Origin: Chloroflexota bacterium
GTDB lineage: Bacteria > Chloroflexota > Anaerolineae > Promineifilales > Promineifilaceae
Assembly (NCBI GenBank): GCA_008501785.1
Contig: QQUD01000213.1
Location: 1-8,195, forward strand
DNA: 8,195 bases
Direction of reading: 5' to 3'
Within the stretch, counting starts at the first letter, position 1, and each line of letters opens with the position of its first letter. Both the position numbers and the translations under genes were made by a program. Shown here piece by piece: positions 6,966 through 8,195 of the stretch. Under the pieces are notes generated by a model, which was given only the letters and a program-made list of their open reading frames with translations, was not told the DNA's origin and did no database searches.

Positions 6966-7172
6966 TTAACCTAAGTTGACCGGATTTCGTCTTGCTCGAC
7001 AATTCCGATTTTGATTACTCGCATGTCGCCAAAAATAGGCAACTTGCCCATTATTCATAGCACGTCGGCTGCGTAACGTCAATACCCCGCCGCAATGTGG
7101 ACAAACGGCCGTTTTCTCTGCATGTTCTGACGCCTGTATTGAGTTTCCTTGCTGATCTTGTGCGGTTTTCAT
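6966..7172 (-). CDS. Small putative zinc-binding protein, 68 residues
   Basis: I do not recognise this family. The 68-residue product has a polar N-terminus (about 1-20), then TAVCPHCGGVL (21-31) and, further on, YFWRH (46-50) and NRNCRARR (55-62). The arrangement C24-X2-C27-X22-H50-X7-C58 could bind one zinc ion. The knuckle followed by a YFxxH segment loosely recalls the N-terminal zinc ribbon of CoiA-like proteins, but this is weak. The basic C-terminus would suit nucleic-acid contact. I chose ATG 7170-7172 because a strong GAAGGAG (7176-7182) lies upstream, although the spacing of 3 nt is short; a TTG at 7313 would add 47 unlike residues. It ends 68 nt before the SRAP gene on the same strand. 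One ACGGCCGT octamer falls in its TAV codons, which argues that the gene is native and real. Confidence 0.6.
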   Translation of the reverse strand: MKTAQDQQGNSIQASEHAEKTAVCPHCGGVLTLRSRRAMNNGQVAYFWRHASNQNRNCRARRNPVNLG

Positions 7173-7324
7173 ATGCTCCTTCACTTCTCTACTAACAATA
7201 CTTATTGCAATTAGTGTAGTCGGCAACCGTTTAGATTTGCTATATCTTGTGATACAGTAACCATGTGAATGTGTCGTGAAATTAAATGAAGCGCATTCAT
7301 TACACTGTTTCAAAAATAATGCAT

Positions 7325-7382
7325 AATTCCCCGGAAACTGATTACCAAGCCAATGTGCCTTTTGAAAGTTTCTGGGGAAATT
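7325..7382. repeat. Long inverted repeat with 27-nt loop
   Basis: TTCCCCGGAAACT (7327-7339) pairs with AGTTTCTGGGGAA (7367-7379): 13 positions with one G-T pair. AATT at 7325-7328 is mirrored by AATT at 7379-7382 with one base offset. No T-run follows on the plus strand and no A-run precedes it, so it is not a standard terminator. It may be an RNA structure or a remnant of a small mobile repeat. Confidence 0.6.
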
Positions 7383-7475
7383 CTACTTCTGAAACAGAAT
7401 ATTCACGTTTGCGTCGTAAAATAACAAGCTTACAATTATAAGACTCTATTTTTTTGGCTCTTTGGGAATTCAAGG

Positions 7476-7553
7476 GGAGTGGCGACTTTAGCCGGAACAT
7501 GTGCCGTGAGAACCGGCTAAAGCCCCCACTCCGAATAAAGCCTCCACTCCGAC
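7476..7553. repeat. 57-bp imperfect palindrome with duplicated right arm
   Basis: CTTTAGCCGG (7486-7495) pairs perfectly with CCGGCTAAAG (7513-7522) across a 17-nt loop, and outside it GGAGTGG (7476-7482) pairs with CCACTCC (7526-7532) after a symmetrical 3-nt internal loop. The right arm is then repeated: TAAAGCCCCCACTCCGAA (7518-7535) is followed directly by TAAAGCCTCCACTCCGAC (7536-7553), two differences in 18. The left arm could pair with either copy. This resembles an interspersed palindromic (REP or MITE-like) element, which one copy cannot prove. Confidence 0.65.
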
Positions 7554-7606
7554 ACAATATGTGGGTCTTACCCCATGAAATCCTATAGAACCTTTTTTTA
7601 AACGAT

Positions 7607-7612
7607 GGGAGG
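7607..7612 (+). promoter_or_regulatory. Strong ribosome binding site of the dehydrogenase
   Basis: GGGAGG lies 5 nt before ATG 7618, fixing this start; the nucleotide-binding strand begins a few residues later, as normal for the family. Confidence 0.75.
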
Positions 7613-7617
7613 AACAA

Positions 7618-8195
7618 ATGCGGGTGCAGCAGAAAACATTTTTAGTAACGGGTGGCAGTTCTGGATTAGGAGCAGCTTGTGTGCGCCGTCTGGTTGATGC
7701 GGGTGCAAATGTGATTATTGCTGACCTAAATGTGGAAGCGGGTCAAGCAATAGCGTCTGAATTGGGAGCAGCAGCCAAGTTTGTCGAAACGAATGTTGTG
7801 AGCGAGGGGGACGTGCAAACGGCCGTTTCCACGGCTAACGAAACATTCGGCGGTCTGCACGGCGCCATCAACTGTGCCGGTATCTTAATTGCGTCTAGAG
7901 TGTTGGGTAGAAAAGGCGTTTTTCCACTCGAGCATTTTGACAAAGTGATTCAAGTCAATCTGATTGGGTCGTTTAATGTGATTCGACTCGCTGCGGCGGC
8001 TATGGCTGAAGGTGAAGCTGACGATAGCGGCGAACGAGGTGTTATTATCAACACGGCCTCTGTTGCGGCATATGATGGGCAAATTGGTCAGGCTGCTTAC
8101 TCAGCTTCAAAAGGTGGTATTGTGGGCATGACCCTGCCTATTGCGCGGGAATTGGCAAGCTTTGGTATTCCTGTTGTTACTATTGCGCCGGGGAT
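7618..8195 (+). CDS. Short-chain dehydrogenase, HSD10-like 3-hydroxyacyl-CoA dehydrogenase (partial)
   Basis: The frame is open from ATG 7618 to the window edge, giving 192 residues of a protein that normally has about 250-260; the C-terminus is missing. It is a classical SDR oxidoreductase: TGGSSGLG (11-18) binds the cofactor, D36 at the end of the second strand favours NAD over NADP, NCAG (85-88) is the NAG motif, and N114, S148, Y161 and K165 (YSASK) form the catalytic set. The segments [15 protein letters not shown] (97-111) and [20 protein letters not shown] (138-157) closely recall type II 3-hydroxyacyl-CoA dehydrogenase (HSD17B10), an NAD-dependent enzyme of fatty-acid or branched-chain amino-acid oxidation. 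It may begin a separate fatty-acid operon to the right. One ACGGCCGT octamer encodes its TAV (68-70). The SDR class is certain; the substrate is inferred. Confidence 0.9.
   Translation, partial: MRVQQKTFLVTGGSSGLGAACVRRLVDAGANVIIADLNVEAGQAIASELGAAAKFVETNVVSEGDVQTAVSTANETFGGLHGAINCAGILIASRVLGRKGVFPLEHFDKVIQVNLIGSFNVIRLAAAAMAEGEADDSGERGVIINTASVAAYDGQIGQAAYSASKGGIVGMTLPIARELASFGIPVVTIAPG

Larger units (their letters stand above)
7173..7617. other. Gene-free, repeat-rich spacer of about 445 bp between divergent genes
   Basis: Neither strand shows a credible gene; the open minus-strand frame across 7342-7617 is built from the inverted repeats and lacks any recognisable motif. The spacer holds an inverted repeat AATGAA-5 nt-TTCATT (7285-7301), a long inverted repeat at 7325-7382, a small TTCTG/CAGAA hairpin (7387-7399), a T-run (7449-7455), and a second long inverted repeat with a tandem right arm (7476-7553). 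Promoters for the two divergent genes should lie here, but I could not identify one with confidence. Confidence 0.6.

Noticed and set aside
6898..7002. N-terminal extension of the SRAP protein
   Set aside because: SRAP chemistry needs Cys at position 2, and AAGGA sits properly before the internal ATG at 6897.
7173..7313. Longer start (TTG 7313) for the small zinc protein, which would add a Cys/His-containing region
   Set aside because: A strong GAAGGAG lies just before ATG 7172, and the extension has no recognisable domain.
7342..7617. Open minus-strand frame of 91 codons in the spacer
   Set aside because: It runs through both inverted repeats, overlaps the dehydrogenase's ribosome binding site, has no ribosome binding site or motif of its own, and its composition looks like translated repeat.

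Overview
The window looks like chromosomal DNA from an environmental bacterium with GC in the low to mid 40s by eye. It carries a surface-polysaccharide locus followed by housekeeping genes. A nine-fold perfect repetition of the palindrome ACGGCCGT inside coding sequence is a strong genome-signature type signal. Together with the protein types (a secreted domain of CBM9/DOMON style, a compact Wzc, a glycan heptose route), it makes me suspect a Chloroflexota member of the Anaerolineae/Ardenticatenia kind. That assignment is an inference and cannot be proven from this window.

Layout. Positions 1-538 (minus strand) hold a secreted beta-sandwich protein gene that appears to be interrupted by an in-frame TAA; the same frame continues with family-like sequence to the window edge. 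Positions 539-1041 are gene-free, but the minus strand carries a promoter-like pair (995-1023) and a hairpin followed by a T-run (758-790), which together could make a short RNA or a transcribed leader. Positions 1042-5616 form a plus-strand operon-like run: a GT4-type glycosyltransferase, an HddA-type heptose 7-phosphate kinase, a GmhA-type sedoheptulose 7-phosphate isomerase, and a Wzc-like fusion of chain-length determinant and tyrosine kinase. A hairpin-rich spacer (5620-5667) separates these from convergent minus-strand genes at 5662-7172: a GmhB-type heptose bisphosphate phosphatase, an SRAP (HMCES/YedK) DNA-protein crosslinking protein only 3 nt upstream of it, and a 68-residue putative zinc protein. 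Positions 7173-7617 are gene-free and contain two substantial inverted repeats, one with a tandem 18-nt repeat in its right arm. From 7618 a short-chain dehydrogenase resembling HSD10-type 3-hydroxyacyl-CoA dehydrogenases runs off the right edge.

How the genes fit. GmhA, HddA and GmhB are three of the four enzymes that convert sedoheptulose 7-phosphate into GDP-D-glycero-alpha-D-manno-heptose; the fourth, the guanylyltransferase HddC, is not in the window. The glycosyltransferase and the Wzc-like kinase point to use of this or another sugar in a capsule, exopolysaccharide or surface glycan. The SRAP gene and the dehydrogenase have no obvious link to this pathway. I did not find a clearly new multi-gene system. 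The most notable signals are the ACGGCCGT bias, the interrupted secreted gene, the possible minus-strand RNA, and the repeat-rich spacer near 7.3-7.55 kb.
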